Source: Paraniabella ginsengisoli
GTDB lineage: Bacteria; Bacteroidota; Bacteroidia; Chitinophagales; Chitinophagaceae
Assembly: GCF_022513635.1 (NCBI RefSeq)
Contig: NZ_JAKWBL010000002.1
Span: 544,010 to 608,009 of the forward strand
Length of the DNA: 64,000 nucleotides
Direction of reading: 5' to 3'
In this document: positions 35,253 through 43,925 of the stretch, one piece after another
Layout of the letters: each line of letters opens with the position of its first letter
How positions within the stretch are numbered: the first letter of the stretch is position 1
Translations under genes and position numbers: made by a program
Notes under the pieces: model-generated
What the model was told of the DNA's origin: nothing
Database searches by the model: none
Seen by the model: only the letters and a program-made list of their open reading frames with translations

Positions 35253-36658
35253 ATGAAGACTATCTTTTTTAGTGTTGCATGTTTATTGTGTAGCGCCATA
35301 GCTTGTGTGACATATGCACAATCAAAACCCAATATAATCGTAATTGTAGCTGATGATTTTGGTTGGGGCGATGTAGGTTTTCACAAAAGTGAAATTCGCA
35401 CTCCCAATCTTGATCAGCTTGCAAAAGAAGGTGTGATCTTGAATCGTTATTACGTATCACCCATTTGTTCGCCCACACGAGCTGGTCTTATGACGGGCAG
35501 ATATCCGGATAGATATGGCTTGCGCGACAATGTGATAGCACCCTGGCTGAACTTTGGCATTGATACAACTGAACGTTTCCTCCCACAATATCTTGCTAAT
35601 GCAGGTTACAAAAACAGAGCAGCTATTGGGAAGTGGCATCTTGGCCATTCTGCCAGGAAATATCTTCCATTAAACAGGGGGTTCACGCATTTTTATGGCC
35701 ACTATAATGGTGCCATCGATTACTTTACTCACGAAAGAGAAGGCGAGTTGGATTGGCATAATGACTGGAATACCAGCCATGATAAAGGTTACTCAACTGA
35801 TCTTATAAGTGATGAAGCTGTAAAGTGTATTAAGAAATATAAAGATGACGGATCGTTTTTCCTGTATATCGCATACAATGCACCTCATGGACCATTACAA
35901 GCTAAAGAAGAGGATTTATTGAAATATGGATTTGATCCGGCAAAGCCATTATTTGGTGAAGCTAAAGGATCCAAAGAACAGGGACGAGGCAATACACGCA
36001 GGCAAACTTATTCGGCTATGGTTAGCAGCATGGATGAAGGTATTGGTCGTATTTTATCTGCATTAAAAGAATCCGGAATTGAACAGAATACATTGATATT
36101 GTTTCAAAGCGATAACGGCGCAGAACCCAATGCAGGCGGCAGCAGCGGTGAATTAAAAGGAGAAAAGTTTCAGGAGTGGGATGGGGGTGTACGCGCAAAT
36201 GCAATGATTAAATGGCCCAACGGCTTTAAAGGTGGCAGGAAAAGTGATCAGCTTTGCAGTTACGTTGATATACTACCTACACTTTGCGCTGTAGCTGGTG
36301 TTCAGACAACACCGCAAAAAAACTGGATGGTATTAATGTGCTGGCTTCTCTAACTGATCAAAAGAAAATTTCACGTGGTTTATTTTTAGGACATGGCAGT
36401 TTTATCATGGACGAATGGAAACTGGTGAAGGCAAACAGCGGTAATGAAAAAATGAAACATACGGATGATGTGCTTTACAACATCGTTAAAGATCCAACAG
36501 AAAAAAATAATGTACGAAAAGAGCATCCTGATAAATACAAAGAATTGCTAGAACTGGTGAAACCTTACGATAATATTGAAAGCTCTTTGGTAGTGCCTCC
36601 TTATGGCCAGGGCAGAAAGACATTTAAAGCTCCAAAAGAATGGAGTATCGAAAAATAA
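35253..36658 (+). CDS. Sulfatase, arylsulfatase-B-like (frameshifted)
   Basis: S1 sulfatase with signal peptide ending CVTYAQ. Metal site IVADDFGWGDVG (Asp34, Asp35), formylglycine motif CSPTR with Cys72, GKWHLGH and FQSDNGAEPN. The frame is lost in the A7 run at 36316-36322; one added A continues KKLDGINVLASLTD and gives about 468 residues. It starts 5 bp after the HTCS gene and is the last gene before the hairpin terminator, so it ends the PUL. Confidence 0.88.
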
Positions 36659-36679
36659 AAAGTGAATATATTTTTCGTT

Positions 36680-36706
36680 AAAAAGCCCGCGTGTAGCGGG
36701 CTTTTT
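36680..36706 (+). terminator. Strong intrinsic terminator at the end of the PUL
   Basis: AAAAAGCCCGC, loop GTGTA, GCGGGCTTTTT. The stem is GC-rich with A- and T-tracts on both sides, so it can stop transcription from both the PUL and the convergent thioredoxin operon. Confidence 0.9.
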
Positions 36707-36732
36707 AGATAGTTTTCGAGACTTAGAGTGAG

Positions 36733-36987
36733 CTATATTGTATGATCGATAGAACTCATTACTTTTTGCATAAAGCCATTTAATGCGTCTTTTTCAGATT
36801 CGCCTGCGGCCACCATTTCATGCACTTCCAAGGCTCCGCAGCAATTTGATATAAGTTCGCCAATGATATTCAGTTCTTCTTCTTTAATTGAAGAAGCCTC
36901 ACTTATACTTTCTAATACTGATATGGTATGTTCTATTTTTTCCCGAGAACAAGTACGCTGTATCTGTCTAATTACCGGCAACTTCAT
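36733..36987 (-). CDS. DUF6952-family small protein
   Basis: 84 residues, soluble, acidic, starting MKLPVIRQIQRTCSRE and containing ELISNCCGALEVHEMVAAGESEKDALNGF-type sequence (two adjacent Cys). I recognise it as the small protein that commonly follows thioredoxin and peroxiredoxin in Bacteroidota, listed as DUF6952; its function is unknown. Its start overlaps the end of the thioredoxin gene by 20 bp, which indicates translational coupling and a shared redox role. Confidence 0.8.
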   Translation of the reverse strand: MKLPVIRQIQRTCSREKIEHTISVLESISEASSIKEEELNIIGELISNCCGALEVHEMVAAGESEKDALNGFMQKVMSSIDHTI

Positions 36988-37282
36988 TGATCAAATTTTT
37001 TAATTGTTCTTCTTTGTTTGTTTGAACCTGGTTCACCAATAAGCCATTGTTAAATCCGGCAAATGTTGGCAGGTTATTTACTGCAGCCAGTTTACGGCTT
37101 AATGGAAATTTTTCAGCATCTGCAATTACAAAAACAGTAGTTTCGTTTTCGCCGGATAACCTTTTAAATTTGGGTTTCATCAATCGACAATTGCCACACC
37201 ATCCGGCAGAGTATTGTACAACCACTTTAGAATGTTGCGCTACAATTTCCTGCAGGTTATCATTTTCTAATTCTAATAACAT
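36968..37282 (-). CDS. Thioredoxin-family protein
   Basis: 104-residue cytoplasmic thioredoxin fold. The active site is WCGNC (Cys29, Cys32), differing from the classical WCGPC, and the cis-Pro region is NNLPTF. It lies 10 bp after the peroxiredoxin gene in the same operon, so it is probably the dedicated reductant of that peroxidase. Confidence 0.92.
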   Translation of the reverse strand: MLLELENDNLQEIVAQHSKVVVQYSAGWCGNCRLMKPKFKRLSGENETTVFVIADAEKFPLSRKLAAVNNLPTFAGFNNGLLVNQVQTNKEEQLKNLINEVAGN

Positions 37283-37292
37283 AGTTTGATTT

Positions 37293-37925
37293 TTAATTTC
37301 TTGAAAAGTATTCAGCCACGCCTTCGTTGGTTGCTTTCATCGCTTCTTCACCATCTTCCCAGTTTGCCGGACATACCTCACCAAATTTCTCAACATGTAA
37401 TTGAGCATCTAACAAACGTAGATATTCATCAATATTACGTCCTAGGGGAAGATCGTTGATAGACTCATGTCTTACAATACCTTCTTTGTCTATCAAAAAC
37501 GTGCCACGATAAGCAACGGGAGCGCCGTTAAAAGACCATTGTCTGGTATCGCTGTTAAATAAGTATTCACCAGCCAGCACACCATAGTTCATGGAAATGA
37601 TTTTTGATGCATCAGCAATAAGAGGATACGTAACGCCATTAATGCCACCGTTCTCTTTAGCTGTATTCAGCCAGGCGAGATGCGTTTCCTCGGTATCTGT
37701 CGAACAGCCGATCACAACAGTGTTTCTCTTTTCAAACTCTGCTAACTTTTCCTGGAAAGCATGAATTTCAGTTGGGCAAACAAATGTAAAATCTTTGGGA
37801 TAGAAGAATAGGATAATATGTTTGTTACCTATGTATTGATCCAGAGAAAAATTTTCAACGATCTCTTCTCCATTAATAACTGCACCCGAAACAAAGTGGG
37901 GCGCTTTTTTGCCAGTTAATGCCAT
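37293..37925 (-). CDS. 2-Cys peroxiredoxin (AhpC/Prx1 type)
   Basis: A 210-residue thiol peroxidase reducing hydrogen peroxide and organic hydroperoxides. The peroxidatic Cys50 lies in DFTFVCPTE and the resolving Cys185 in GEVCPANW, typical of the Prx1/AhpC group. First gene of a three-gene operon with thioredoxin and DUF6952. A near-consensus promoter lies 62-92 bp upstream. Confidence 0.94.
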   Translation of the reverse strand: MALTGKKAPHFVSGAVINGEEIVENFSLDQYIGNKHIILFFYPKDFTFVCPTEIHAFQEKLAEFEKRNTVVIGCSTDTEETHLAWLNTAKENGGINGVTYPLIADASKIISMNYGVLAGEYLFNSDTRQWSFNGAPVAYRGTFLIDKEGIVRHESINDLPLGRNIDEYLRLLDAQLHVEKFGEVCPANWEDGEEAMKATNEGVAEYFSRN

Positions 37926-37986
37926 ATTATAAAATTTTAAATAAAAACTTTTTAATCTTTAATGGCAGGCAACGTTATAAGCGGTG

Positions 37987-38017
37987 CAAAAGTATTTGTT
38001 TTGAAAGCGTAGGCAAA
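37987..38017 (-). promoter_or_regulatory. Promoter of the peroxiredoxin operon
   Basis: On the minus strand TTTG (38014-38017), a 19-base spacer, then TACTTTTG (37987-37994): a full match to the Bacteroidota -33/-7 consensus. The 5' leader would be about 55 bases. Confidence 0.8.
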
Positions 38018-38124
38018 AAGATTGGAGTTAAATCATAATTGTATTTTCTAATAGAGCTATAGATAAAATCGATAGCAGATAAGATCTTTATAAAGTTTAA
38101 TAATAAGCTGGAATTGCCTGTAGT

Positions 38125-39033
38125 TTACAAAAATGAGGCGTCCGCTAGTTCTTTATTAACCATTGCGCCTGTTAAACTACCTGCAGCAACTGCATTGGCC
38201 ACAGAGCGCATGGGTGACGAATTATCACCACAGGCAAAAACTCCGTTAACGGTCGTTCTTTGAAAGCTGTCAATACTAATATATCCTTGTTCTGTTATTT
38301 GGCAACCTAAAGATTGGAGGATATCAGTATGCTGAACAAACGGCACAGCGGCATATATAGCCTGAAATGCAATAGGCTCATGAGTTCCGAAATAAACGTT
38401 TTCAACATAGCCGTTTTGATGTTCGACTTTTTCAATTTTATTTTCTATAACAGATATGTTGTTTCGTTTTAGTTTTTTCAGTTGATCCTTATTAAAATCT
38501 GATGGCCCATTTGTCAAAATAGTCAGTTGATCCGTCAGGTTTTTGATCAATGAGGTCAAGTGCATGGCACGTTCGCCATTTGTTATCATAGCTGTTTTCG
38601 CATTTTTAAATTCATATCCGTGGCAATACGGACAGTGAATTACAGAAATGCCCCAGCACTCGGCAAGTCCGTCGATAGCTGGAAGCAGGTCTTTTATGCC
38701 GGTGGCGAATATCAGTTTTTGACAACTTATCTTCTTCCCATTCTTAGTAGTTATTTCAAATAAATCGCCTAACCGTTTCCCTGTAATAGCAAGATCATTC
38801 AGAAATTGTATTGTATCATATTTTTGAAGTTGTTCTTTTGCTTTTATATATATATCCTTTGGTGTAGAGCCATCCTGTGTTAAGAAATTATGTGAATGCG
38901 GTGTTTGCTGGTTACATGGTTCTCCATTATCGATTATTAAAACATTTCTTAATGATCTTCCTAACGACATTGCAGCTGAAAGACCTGAATAGCTTCCACC
39001 TATTATGATTACTTCAAAATCTGCTTGCTTCAT
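38125..39033 (-). CDS. Thioredoxin-reductase-like NAD(P)/FAD oxidoreductase
   Basis: 302 residues with an FAD-binding GGSYSGLSAA motif (12-21), a redox-active CPYC (Cys134, Cys137) in HCPYCHGYE and a C-terminal FAD contact GVFACGDNSSP. The CPYCHGYE form belongs to a thioredoxin-reductase-like group related to gliotoxin/holomycin-type disulfide oxidoreductases, so it may oxidise or reduce small dithiols. Its promoter overlaps a long palindrome, so it is likely controlled by a dimeric regulator. It lies 200 bp upstream of the peroxiredoxin operon on the same strand. Confidence 0.88.
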   Translation of the reverse strand: MKQADFEVIIIGGSYSGLSAAMSLGRSLRNVLIIDNGEPCNQQTPHSHNFLTQDGSTPKDIYIKAKEQLQKYDTIQFLNDLAITGKRLGDLFEITTKNGKKISCQKLIFATGIKDLLPAIDGLAECWGISVIHCPYCHGYEFKNAKTAMITNGERAMHLTSLIKNLTDQLTILTNGPSDFNKDQLKKLKRNNISVIENKIEKVEHQNGYVENVYFGTHEPIAFQAIYAAVPFVQHTDILQSLGCQITEQGYISIDSFQRTTVNGVFACGDNSSPMRSVANAVAAGSLTGAMVNKELADASFL

Positions 39034-39051
39034 AATAAATATTTTTTAGGA

Positions 39052-39081
39052 CAAAGATAGACTTATTTTTATAAAATGCAA
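39052..39081 (-). promoter_or_regulatory. Promoter of the FAD oxidoreductase gene
   Basis: On the minus strand TTG (39079-39081), a 19-base spacer, TATCTTTG (39052-39059). The -33 element lies inside the left arm of the palindrome at 39066-39102, so a bound regulator would cover the promoter. Confidence 0.8.
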
Positions 39082-39102
39082 CATGGTTGCATTTTATAAA
39101 AA
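39066..39102. promoter_or_regulatory. 37-bp palindromic operator (17-bp arms, 3-bp centre)
   Basis: The left arm runs 39066-39082 and the right arm 39086-39102, perfectly complementary, with a core TGCAAC-ATG-GTTGCA. It sits between the divergent-free gap of the FAD oxidoreductase and the NAD(P)HX repair gene and covers the -33 element of the former. A dimeric or tetrameric repressor or activator site is the natural reading; the regulator gene is not in this window. Confidence 0.75.
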
Positions 39103-39137
39103 TGGCCGTAATGCTTTAGAAGTTTGATCACGATAAA

Positions 39138-40633
39138 TTATTTAGTTAATAAGTCGGGTGTTTTCAAAGCTTCAATAAGATCGGTTGCCGTCATTGAAAT
39201 CATCCCATACTTTGCAGCCGCATTATCACCTGCCGCGCCATGCATATAAACGCCCAGAATTGCGGCTTCATTAGGTTTATATCCTTGCGCCAAGATGCCA
39301 GTAATAATTCCTGTAAGAACGTCTCCGCTGCCGCCTTTTGCCATTCCTGCATTTCCTGTTGTATTAAAATATCCTTTTCCATCGGGTGTGGCAATAAAAG
39401 TATGATGGCCTTTTAGTATGATTATAATCTTTAAGTCATGTGCCTTTTGCAAAGCGGTATTTATTTTTTCAAGATCATTCATGTCGTTTCCAAACAATCT
39501 TGCATATTCTTTTGGGTGTGGTGTAAGGATGGAACCTGGAGGCAATAAGGATAACCAGTCAGGGTTTTCGGAAAGAATGTTAAGCGCGTCAGCATCTATA
39601 ACCATTGGCTTTTGATAATCCTTTAATAGCTGATATAAAAAAGATGTGGTCATTTTTTCTTTGCCGATGCCTGGGCCAATACCGATCGATGTATAAGGTT
39701 TGAGATCATAATCTATATTGCTAATGATCTCGCTTTGCGTATCAATCCTGCACATTGCTTCTGGTGCGCTGATCTGCATGATTTCAACGCCTTTCGCAGG
39801 TACGTGTGCTGTTACAAGCCCTGCTCCACTTTGCAAGCAGGCTTTAGTTGATAGAACCGCTGCTCCCATTTTGCCATAGCTTCCAGCAATGATCAATGCA
39901 TGGCCAAAATTTCCTTTATGCGAAAAAGCTTTTCTTAGTTTTATTATGGAAGAAATAAATTGTTGATCTACTAATTCAAAAGTTGTTTCAACTGAGTTCA
40001 AGTAGGAGGGATGAAGGTTGATATCTAAAATATGGACGTTGCCAAAATATTCTTCATTTTCGGGTAATAGAAAAGCAGCTTTAAAACATTGGAATGTTAA
40101 GGTGTTATTTGCTTTAATGGCGGTAAGTCCTTTTGATGAAAGATCCGTTAATAAGCCACTAGGCATATCGATGGCAACAACTTTATTATTTAATCTATTT
40201 ATATATTCTACCAACTGCTTGCTAAATCCGTCAAGCGAGCGGTTAAGGCCTGTACCAAAAATCGCATCAATAATAATGGTGTCTGCTGCCAATGATGGTA
40301 ATGAAATTTCTTTCAGATCGATAATAACAGACGCAACTTCTTTTAGGCATTTGTAATTAATATCAAAATCACTACTTCTTTTGCTAGCGGAATTTAGTAA
40401 GAAGACCTGAACAGCATGACCGCTAAGGCTTAATAAACGAGCAATAGCCAAGCCGTCGCCGCCATTGTTACCTGGGCCACAAAAAATGGCAAAGTTTTTA
40501 TTAAGATATTTTTTATAAGCCAATCTGTACAAGCTGCTGACGCACGTTCCATTAAATCTATTGAAGCAATGGGTTCATGGTTAATAGTGAATTGATCCCA
40601 TTCTCTTATTTGTATCGCACTTAAAAGTTTCAT
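39138..40633 (-). CDS. nnr: Bifunctional NAD(P)HX epimerase / ADP-dependent dehydratase (frameshifted)
   Basis: Repairs hydrated NAD(P)H in the cytoplasm. The N-terminal YjeF_N epimerase domain has MKLLSAIQIREWD and CGPGNNGGDGLAIARLL. The C-terminal carbohydrate-kinase-like dehydratase has GSYGKMGAAVLS, TPHPKEYARLFG, LKGHHTFIATPDG and GGSGDVLTGIITG. The frame is lost in a T6 run at 40509-40514; one added base joins the two parts. The ATG at 40633 fits the family start. About 498 residues, the usual fused size in bacteria. Confidence 0.92.
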
Positions 40634-40812
40634 TCGCATATTTTTCCTTTGAAACAATAAATTCAAGCAGAACTTAAAGGTAAATTATAAATGCAAAAGT
40701 CTATAGGCTGAGCAATGTACAAAGTACAAGAGTGCGACGCAATTTTGATGAGTAATGTTCAACTGCTGATAACAAAAAAATATCAATGCTTCGGTTGCTG
40801 TAACTAACACAA

Positions 40813-42141
40813 TTACTCTTGTGTCAGCTTTTCTTTTGGCCTGCACTTTTTTTGGAGTTTTGGAAATCTGCTTTTTCTTTGCTGGTGCCGTCTTAGAGGA
40901 TGATTTCTTTTTAACAACAGTTGCTTTTTTGCAGGTTGCGATACTTTTTTCTTAGTAACTGCTACTGGTGCATCTTCGTCGACTTCTGTATCATTTTGTA
41001 AGTAGTCTCCAAAAACATTGTACGCAAGCTTTGCCGAATGATAGATATTGCTGTTATACTGATTGCCTAAAATGATAATAACTGCTTTTTCATCAATTAA
41101 TCTTGCAAATGCCGGATTAAACCCGTGCCATTTTCCATTATGATAAATAACTTTTTTCCCATTTGGTAAATTTAGCATACGCCAGGCTAAACCATAGTTG
41201 TGTGTTGAGGGTGTTTCGTTACTCATTGGTTGATAAGCGGAATCAAGAAGAGACTGACTTATGAATTTTTCGCTGTAAAGTGCAGCGTCCCATTTTAGCA
41301 TATCACGCGGAGTACTGTAAATATTTTTATCTCCATAAGTATGATCAAAAATATCCTGATCCCATATAGCTCCAGATGGTTTATAAGACATGATAACGCG
41401 GCCACTATCTGTTGGCGTATAAACAAAAGTATGTTTCATGCGCAAGGGTTTGAATATAGTTTCGTTCATATATTCCGGATATGGCTTGCCTGTCACCTTT
41501 TCAAGAATCAATGCTAATAAAACATAGTTGGTGTTGCAATAGCTAAAATGAGTGCCTGTTCTGTAACTTAGATCAGGCTTGTATTTGATCAGGAAATCTA
41601 ATACGTCATTGTTACTTACCATTTGGTTGGGAGACCATTTTTCTTTGTCCTCCATGAAATAAAGATAGTTGGGCAGCCCGCTTCGATGACTAAGTAAAAG
41701 CTTTACCGTTACGCCAGGATAAGGAAAGGCTGGGAAGAACTTTGATACATCGTCATCTAAATGAATTTTACCTTGTTGCACCAATTTTAATATAGCCATA
41801 CCAGTAAATGGCTTGCTTGTAGAAGCAAGATGGAAAGATGAGCTATCTGTGATCGGTGTGGTTTTAGCTCTCGGGTCTGTAAAGCCTACATATTTTTCAT
41901 AAACAATATTGCCACCCTTGGCAACTATAACAGCTCCGTTAAAATTCCGGTTGATGAGTTTATGATCGAATAGTTGGTTCAGCTTAGCAGTATAACCGGC
42001 TAATTCTTCTTTTGTCAGTTTTTCTGGAGTGGGTAACTGTATATATGTGGAATCGGCTTGCAGAGTTTCCGATTCAGCGGATTTGGATTTACAACCAATA
42101 AAAAACAATGCCAGGCAAAGAGGAATGATAGATCGTCTCAA
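40813..42141 (-). CDS. Serine hydrolase (beta-lactamase/DD-peptidase family), lipoprotein
   Basis: A periplasmic serine beta-lactamase-related hydrolase. Motifs: STSK (nucleophile Ser, Lys) in HLASTSKPFTG, YCN in FSYCNTNY, and HNGKWHG as the third motif. A TTG start at 42141 is preferred over the ATG at 42246 because it opens directly onto a lipoprotein signal (MRRSIIPLCLALFFIGC) and follows a TACATTTG box at 42162-42169. The last 45 residues are Lys-rich. An A-run near 40925-40930 may have lost a base, and the alternative frame reads as a Lys/Ala/Ser tail (for example KTAPAKKK). Confidence 0.8.
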   Translation of the reverse strand: MRRSIIPLCLALFFIGCKSKSAESETLQADSTYIQLPTPEKLTKEELAGYTAKLNQLFDHKLINRNFNGAVIVAKGGNIVYEKYVGFTDPRAKTTPITDSSSFHLASTSKPFTGMAILKLVQQGKIHLDDDVSKFFPAFPYPGVTVKLLLSHRSGLPNYLYFMEDKEKWSPNQMVSNNDVLDFLIKYKPDLSYRTGTHFSYCNTNYVLLALILEKVTGKPYPEYMNETIFKPLRMKHTFVYTPTDSGRVIMSYKPSGAIWDQDIFDHTYGDKNIYSTPRDMLKWDAALYSEKFISQSLLDSAYQPMSNETPSTHNYGLAWRMLNLPNGKKVIYHNGKWHGFNPAFARLIDEKAVIIILGNQYNSNIYHSAKLAYNVFGDYLQNDTEVDEDAPVAVTKKKVSQPAKKQLLLKRNHPLRRHQQRKSRFPKLQKKCRPKEKLTQE

Positions 42142-42161
42142 GGTTCTACTTTTTAAGGCTG

Positions 42162-42169
42162 CAAATGTA
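42162..42169 (-). promoter_or_regulatory. Candidate -7 box for the serine hydrolase gene
   Basis: TACATTTG on the minus strand, 20 bp before the proposed TTG start. No good -33 TTG lies 19 bases upstream, so support is partial. Confidence 0.4.
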
Positions 42170-42259
42170 AATGTATAGCCCTCTAAATGTGTGGATGTTG
42201 ACAAATATTTGAGTGATTTTAACAGTATATATAAATATGCATTCAAATTTATTTCGAGT

Positions 42260-42760
42260 TCAGAATTTTTTTGCTCTTGATTTAAATGCCGGTGCGGCGT
42301 TGATCATTCGAATTCTGATGATGGCATCGAGTTCTGGTTTGATTTCCGGATAGACTTTGGCAAGTTTAGCCAGGATTCCTAAAGCAAATGCTTGGGAAGC
42401 GATGGCTTCATTTGGGTCTTCTATAAATCGAAAACAGGCATCCATGATAACACCATGATGTACTTCCGGAAGATGAGGCAATTGATCAAACGCTCGTAAT
42501 ATATTTCTTCTTACCGCGGCGGGTTTATTGTCAGCATTCAGTTGTGTGATCAGCTTTTTATAATGTTTGTTTATTAGATCCGGATGGTTGGCTACACAAT
42601 AGCTTAATGGCCAGGATGCGCGCTGTACAATGATTCTGTCGCTATTTAGAAACATGTTGAGTAATGTATCAAAATGCTTTTGGTTATCACCAACCCAATT
42701 TACAATTTCATTGGCCTGTTCCTTCGTGTAAGGCTTTTCCAGAATAGACAAAATATTCAT
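42260..42760 (-). CDS. HEAT-like repeat protein, function unknown
   Basis: 166 residues, wholly helical by appearance, no signal peptide. Helical pairs such as IVQRASWPLSYCVANHPDL, KPAAVRRNILRAFDQL and EAIASQAFALGILAKLAK have the pattern of HEAT/armadillo repeats. Likely a cytoplasmic scaffold or adaptor. It is divergent from tRNA-Asp and lies upstream of the serine hydrolase gene, with a 118-bp gap. Confidence 0.7.
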   Translation of the reverse strand: MNILSILEKPYTKEQANEIVNWVGDNQKHFDTLLNMFLNSDRIIVQRASWPLSYCVANHPDLINKHYKKLITQLNADNKPAAVRRNILRAFDQLPHLPEVHHGVIMDACFRFIEDPNEAIASQAFALGILAKLAKVYPEIKPELDAIIRIRMINAAPAFKSRAKKF

Positions 42761-42798
42761 GCTGTTAAAGTAAATATTTTTAAACTTTTTTGAAATTG

Positions 42799-42829
42799 TT
42801 TGGCAGTAATAAAAAAGCGATTATATTTG
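42799..42829 (+). promoter_or_regulatory. Promoter of tRNA-Asp
   Basis: TTTG at 42799-42802, 19-base spacer, TATATTTG at 42822-42829, 16 bp before the tRNA. Full consensus match. Confidence 0.85.
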
Positions 42830-42845
42830 CACTCCCAATTTGAAA

Positions 42846-42919
42846 GGATCGGTAGTTCAGTTGGTTAGAATGCCGCCCTGTCACGGCGGAGGTCGCGGGT
42901 TCGAGTCCCGTCCGGTCCG
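42846..42919 (+). tRNA. tRNA-Asp (anticodon GTC)
   Basis: Complete 74-base cloverleaf. Acceptor GGATCGG pairs with CCGGTCC at 42912-42918 with one G-T pair, followed by discriminator G. The anticodon GTC is at 42880-42882 in the loop CTGTCAC and the T-arm reads GCGGGTTCGAGTCCCGT. CCA is not encoded. It has its own promoter and terminator. An integrase fragment starts 58 bp downstream, suggesting use as an integration site. Confidence 0.96.
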
Positions 42920-42921
42920 CT

Positions 42922-42954
42922 AAAAAGGATTATCAGCAATGATGATCCTTTTTT
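42922..42954 (+). terminator. Intrinsic terminator of tRNA-Asp
   Basis: A 14-bp stem with one wobble: AAAAAGGATTATCA, loop GCAA, TGATGATCCTTTTTT. It begins three bases after the tRNA. Confidence 0.85.
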
Positions 42955-42977
42955 GTTTTTACCCTACTATACTGTCA

Positions 42978-43170
42978 CAGGATCGGCGTATTACGGCTCA
43001 ACATCCTTTAGAGTATGGCAATTATAAGACCTTCAATGATGAACTGGCAAGGCTTAAAAAGATAGTAGAAGATCTTGTTACTTATGCAACTTTAAGGAAG
43101 ATTCAGAACCGTGTTGAATTTGTAAAAAAATATTATTCTCCCGTTCTTGATATTAGTGATATCGAGGCAA
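42978..43170 (+). repeat. 190-bp direct repeat, copy A (within integrase)
   Basis: Matches 52018-52206 in the same orientation with only a few substitutions and 1-3 base gaps. It encodes the linker from ITAQHPLEYGNYKT to SDIEA. Copy A continues into the integrase 3' part; copy B is preceded by the integrase 5' part. Confidence 0.9.
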
Positions 43171-43872
43171 AAGAAAAGGAAGCTGTTGAAGAAAAAAATA
43201 ATCGAAATGTGTATAACCAGTTTGATGAATATATTAAGTCTAAAGAACGGCGAGTAAGTAAAGCAACCCTTACTGTCTATAGTAATGTAAAATCACATTT
43301 ATTATCTTTTGAAGAATTTCGGAAAAGGGAAATTACATTTGATAGTTTTGATTTTGCCTTTTACGAAGATTTTGTTGATTATCTCGCTTTCGAGCATACT
43401 CATTTACGCCGTAAGGTTTTGTTGACCGGGCTAAAACTAAATACCATAGGAAAGACAATAAAACATCTTCGGGGTTTTATCAAAGACAGAATTAAAAGAA
43501 AAATTATTCAACCTATTGATCTGACCGATTTCAAAATACCAGAAGAAGAAAGTGATGCTATCTACCTCACTTATGAAGAAATTGCAAAAATTTATCAAAC
43601 TGATTTATCAGAACATCCACATCTTCTTGAGTACAGGGATGTGTTTGTATTGGCTTGTTTAACCGGACTAAGGTTTTCAGATTTTTCCACCTTAAAGCCT
43701 GAAGATTACAACGGGATATGCTTTACAAAAAGCAGGAGAAATCTGATCATTGGGTAATTATTCCTCTGCGACATGAAGCCAAATTAATTTTTACTCGTCA
43801 GTTTAAAGGTAGAATTTCAACTTAACAAATGCAGAATTTAACAGGTATATTTTTATAAGTATATCCGAATAA
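42978..43872 (+). pseudogene. Tyrosine integrase, central part only (N- and C-terminus missing)
   Basis: Tyrosine recombinase remnant of the kind carried by Bacteroidota integrative elements. It begins abruptly at QDRRITAQHPLEYGN, after the arm-binding domain, continues through the SAM-like core-binding domain (EYIKSKERRVSKATLTVYSN) and the first catalytic Arg in LTGLRFSDF. After frame changes near 43735 and 43820 it reads SDHWVIIPLRHEAK and LTNAEFNRYI, then stops. The HxxR and Tyr boxes are lost. The first 193 bp are a near-identical copy of 52018-52206. It lies 58 bp after tRNA-Asp. Confidence 0.85.
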
Positions 43873-43925
43873 CTCCAGAGGAGGCCGCTAGAAAAGTAAA
43901 AGAGCTTTGGTTGGCAAGGGGTGAT

